From an uncultured Oscillospiraceae bacterium (GTDB taxonomy: Bacteria; Bacillota; Clostridia; Oscillospirales; Oscillospiraceae): a DNA stretch of 7,574 nt. How positions within the stretch are numbered: the first letter of the stretch is position 1; each line of letters begins with the position of its first letter. Shown piece by piece: positions 6,446-7,574 of this stretch. A model generated the notes under the pieces. It worked only from the letters and a program-made list of their open reading frames with translations, was not told the origin of the DNA and made no database searches. The translations under genes and the position numbers were made by a program. The stretch covers positions 1 to 7,574 of the forward strand of contig CANQZF010000080.1 in the NCBI GenBank assembly GCA_947628265.1. Direction: 5' to 3'.

Positions 6446-7356
6446 ACACGTCCGTCACCCTCTCGGGGCTGACCCTCACAAACCCCGTGATCCCCGCCAG
6501 CGGGACCTTCGGCTACGGGTACGAGTTCGCGGAAATCTACGACATCAACTGCCTCGGCTCCTTCTCCTTCAAGGGCACCACCCGGGAGCCCCGGTTCGGA
6601 AATCCCCCGCCGCGCATCGCGGAGACGGCCTCCGGGATGCTCAACGCCGTGGGACTCCAAAATCCCGGTATCGACAAGGTGATAAGTGAGGAGCTTCCCA
6701 AGCTCCGGCGGGTTTTTCACAAGCCCGTGATAGCCAATATCTCCGGCTTTTCCGTGGATGAGTACGTCGAATGCTGCGCCCGCATCGACAGGGAGGAGGG
6801 CGTGGGCCTCATCGAGGTCAACATCTCCTGCCCCAACGTCCACAACGGCGGCATGAGCTTCGGAACGAGCCCGGAGTCCGCCGCCCAGGTGACAAAAGCC
6901 GTCAAGGCCGTCACCACAAAGCCCGTCTACATGAAGCTCTCCCCCAACGTCACGGACATCGCCGCCATCGCCCGCGTCTGCGAGGACGCGGGGGCGGACG
7001 GCGTCAGCCTCATCAACACCCTCATGGGGATGCGCATTGACCTTCGACGCCGCGCGCCTGTCATCCGCAACGTCACCGGGGGGCTCTCCGGCCCTGCGGT
7101 GTTCCCGGTGGCCCTCCGGATGGTGTGGCAGGTCTATGAGGCCGTGAAAATCCCCATCATCGGCATGGGCGGCGTCAGCACGGCAGAGGACGTCATCGAG
7201 CTGATGCTGGCCGGGGCCACGGCGGTGGAGGTGGGGGCCGCCAACCTGACGGACCCCTGGGCCTGTCCGAAGATCATCGCGGACCTGCCCCGTGTCATGG
7301 ACAAATACGGCATCACAAGTTTGGAAGAAATCATAGGAGGCGCACACCATGGGTAA
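6439..7356 (+). CDS. pyrD: Dihydroorotate dehydrogenase B, catalytic subunit
   Basis: A 305-residue FMN TIM-barrel enzyme oxidising dihydroorotate to orotate, partnered with PyrK. The active-site cysteine is C131 in NISCPNV; class 1 enzymes use cysteine as the base where class 2 uses serine. K45 in SFKGTT contacts the flavin or orotate in relatives, and NAVGLQNPG (69-77), KLSPN (166-170) and the phosphate-binding IGMGGVS (241-247) are in place. I chose the ATG at 6439 over an upstream in-frame one at 6400 because AAGGAGGAG (6425-6433) precedes it and the family N-terminus (VTLSGLTLTNPVIPASGTFG) follows at once. The first 7 bases overlap the pyrK stop. No sign of damage. Confidence 0.97.
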   Translation: MVNTSVTLSGLTLTNPVIPASGTFGYGYEFAEIYDINCLGSFSFKGTTREPRFGNPPPRIAETASGMLNAVGLQNPGIDKVISEELPKLRRVFHKPVIANISGFSVDEYVECCARIDREEGVGLIEVNISCPNVHNGGMSFGTSPESAAQVTKAVKAVTTKPVYMKLSPNVTDIAAIARVCEDAGADGVSLINTLMGMRIDLRRRAPVIRNVTGGLSGPAVFPVALRMVWQVYEAVKIPIIGMGGVSTAEDVIELMLAGATAVEVGAANLTDPWACPKIIADLPRVMDKYGITSLEEIIGGAHHG

Positions 7357-7574
7357 AGACGTCATCATCGCTCTGGACTTTGACAGCAGGGAGAAGACGA
7401 TGGCTTTCCTGGACAAATTTCAGGAGGAGAAGCCCTTCGTCAAGATCGGCATGGAGCTCTACTACGCCGAGGGCCCGTCCATCGTGAGGGACATCAAGGC
7501 CAGGGGCCACAAAATTTTCCTGGACCTGAAGCTCCACGACACCCCCAACACCGTAAAGAAAGCCATGGCCGTCC
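7349..7574 (+). CDS. pyrF: Orotidine 5'-phosphate decarboxylase, N-terminal part (truncated by window edge)
   Basis: The first 75 codons of OMP decarboxylase, which turns OMP into UMP, the last step of the pathway. The class I (bacterial short form) start MGKDVIIALDFDS includes D10 for the ribose, FVKIGMELYY includes K32, and FLDLKLHDTPNT (57-68) holds the catalytic D59-x-K61-x-x-D64 set. AGGAGG (7335-7340) lies 8 bases before the ATG at 7349, inside the 3' end of pyrD; the two reading frames overlap by 8 bases (7349-7356). The rest of the barrel lies past the window. pyrE would be an expected next neighbour but cannot be seen. Confidence 0.96.
   Translation, partial: MGKDVIIALDFDSREKTMAFLDKFQEEKPFVKIGMELYYAEGPSIVRDIKARGHKIFLDLKLHDTPNTVKKAMAV

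Noticed and set aside
6289..7416. 375-codon minus-strand open frame opposite pyrK, pyrD and pyrF
   Set aside because: It overlaps three conserved genes on the other strand, has no domain pattern, and its length is explained by GC-rich codon use with few stops.

Overview
The window reads as a chromosomal segment of a GC-rich Firmicute, most likely a gut-type clostridium of the Oscillospiraceae kind. This is an inference from several things seen: GC-rich coding sequence, strong AGGAGG-type ribosome binding sites before almost every gene, a transcription-terminating TPP riboswitch, an ECF-type thiamine transporter subunit, and an NAD-linked (class 1B, PyrK/PyrD) pyrimidine operon. No phage, insertion sequence, CRISPR array, tRNA or rRNA is visible.

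Layout. (1) 1-365, minus strand: the N-terminal third of a D-2-hydroxyacid dehydrogenase, cut by the window edge. (2) 366-447: a compact divergent control region in which two near-consensus promoters face each other and share almost the same -10 bases. (3) 448-1335, plus: a PflX-like radical SAM protein. (4) 1343-1527: a strong promoter, a TPP riboswitch, a predicted antiterminator and an intrinsic terminator, all controlling thiT (1540-2115), which ends in its own terminator (2122-2147). (5) 2163-4248: a promoter and a two-gene unit encoding a tandem SCP2-like two-repeat protein and a class III PLP enzyme related to glutamate-1-semialdehyde aminomutase. (6) 4249-4449: a 201-base spacer holding two copies, in opposite orientation, of a REP-like palindrome. 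(7) 4450 to the end: a tightly packed pyrimidine operon pyrC-pyrK-pyrD-pyrF, whose coding regions overlap by 7 to 8 bases; pyrF is cut by the window edge.

How it works together. The pyr genes cover dihydroorotase, the two-subunit NAD-dependent dihydroorotate dehydrogenase and OMP decarboxylase, so most of de novo UMP synthesis after carbamoyl aspartate is here (pyrE not seen). thiT is a self-contained thiamine-scavenging unit, predicted to be shut off when TPP is plentiful. The SCP2-like/aminotransferase pair is the least understood part: translation is closely coupled, the first protein looks like an internal duplication of a lipid-binding-type fold, and the second has an altered cofactor-binding segment. 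It is the best candidate here for an undescribed pathway, but the sequence does not reveal its substrate.
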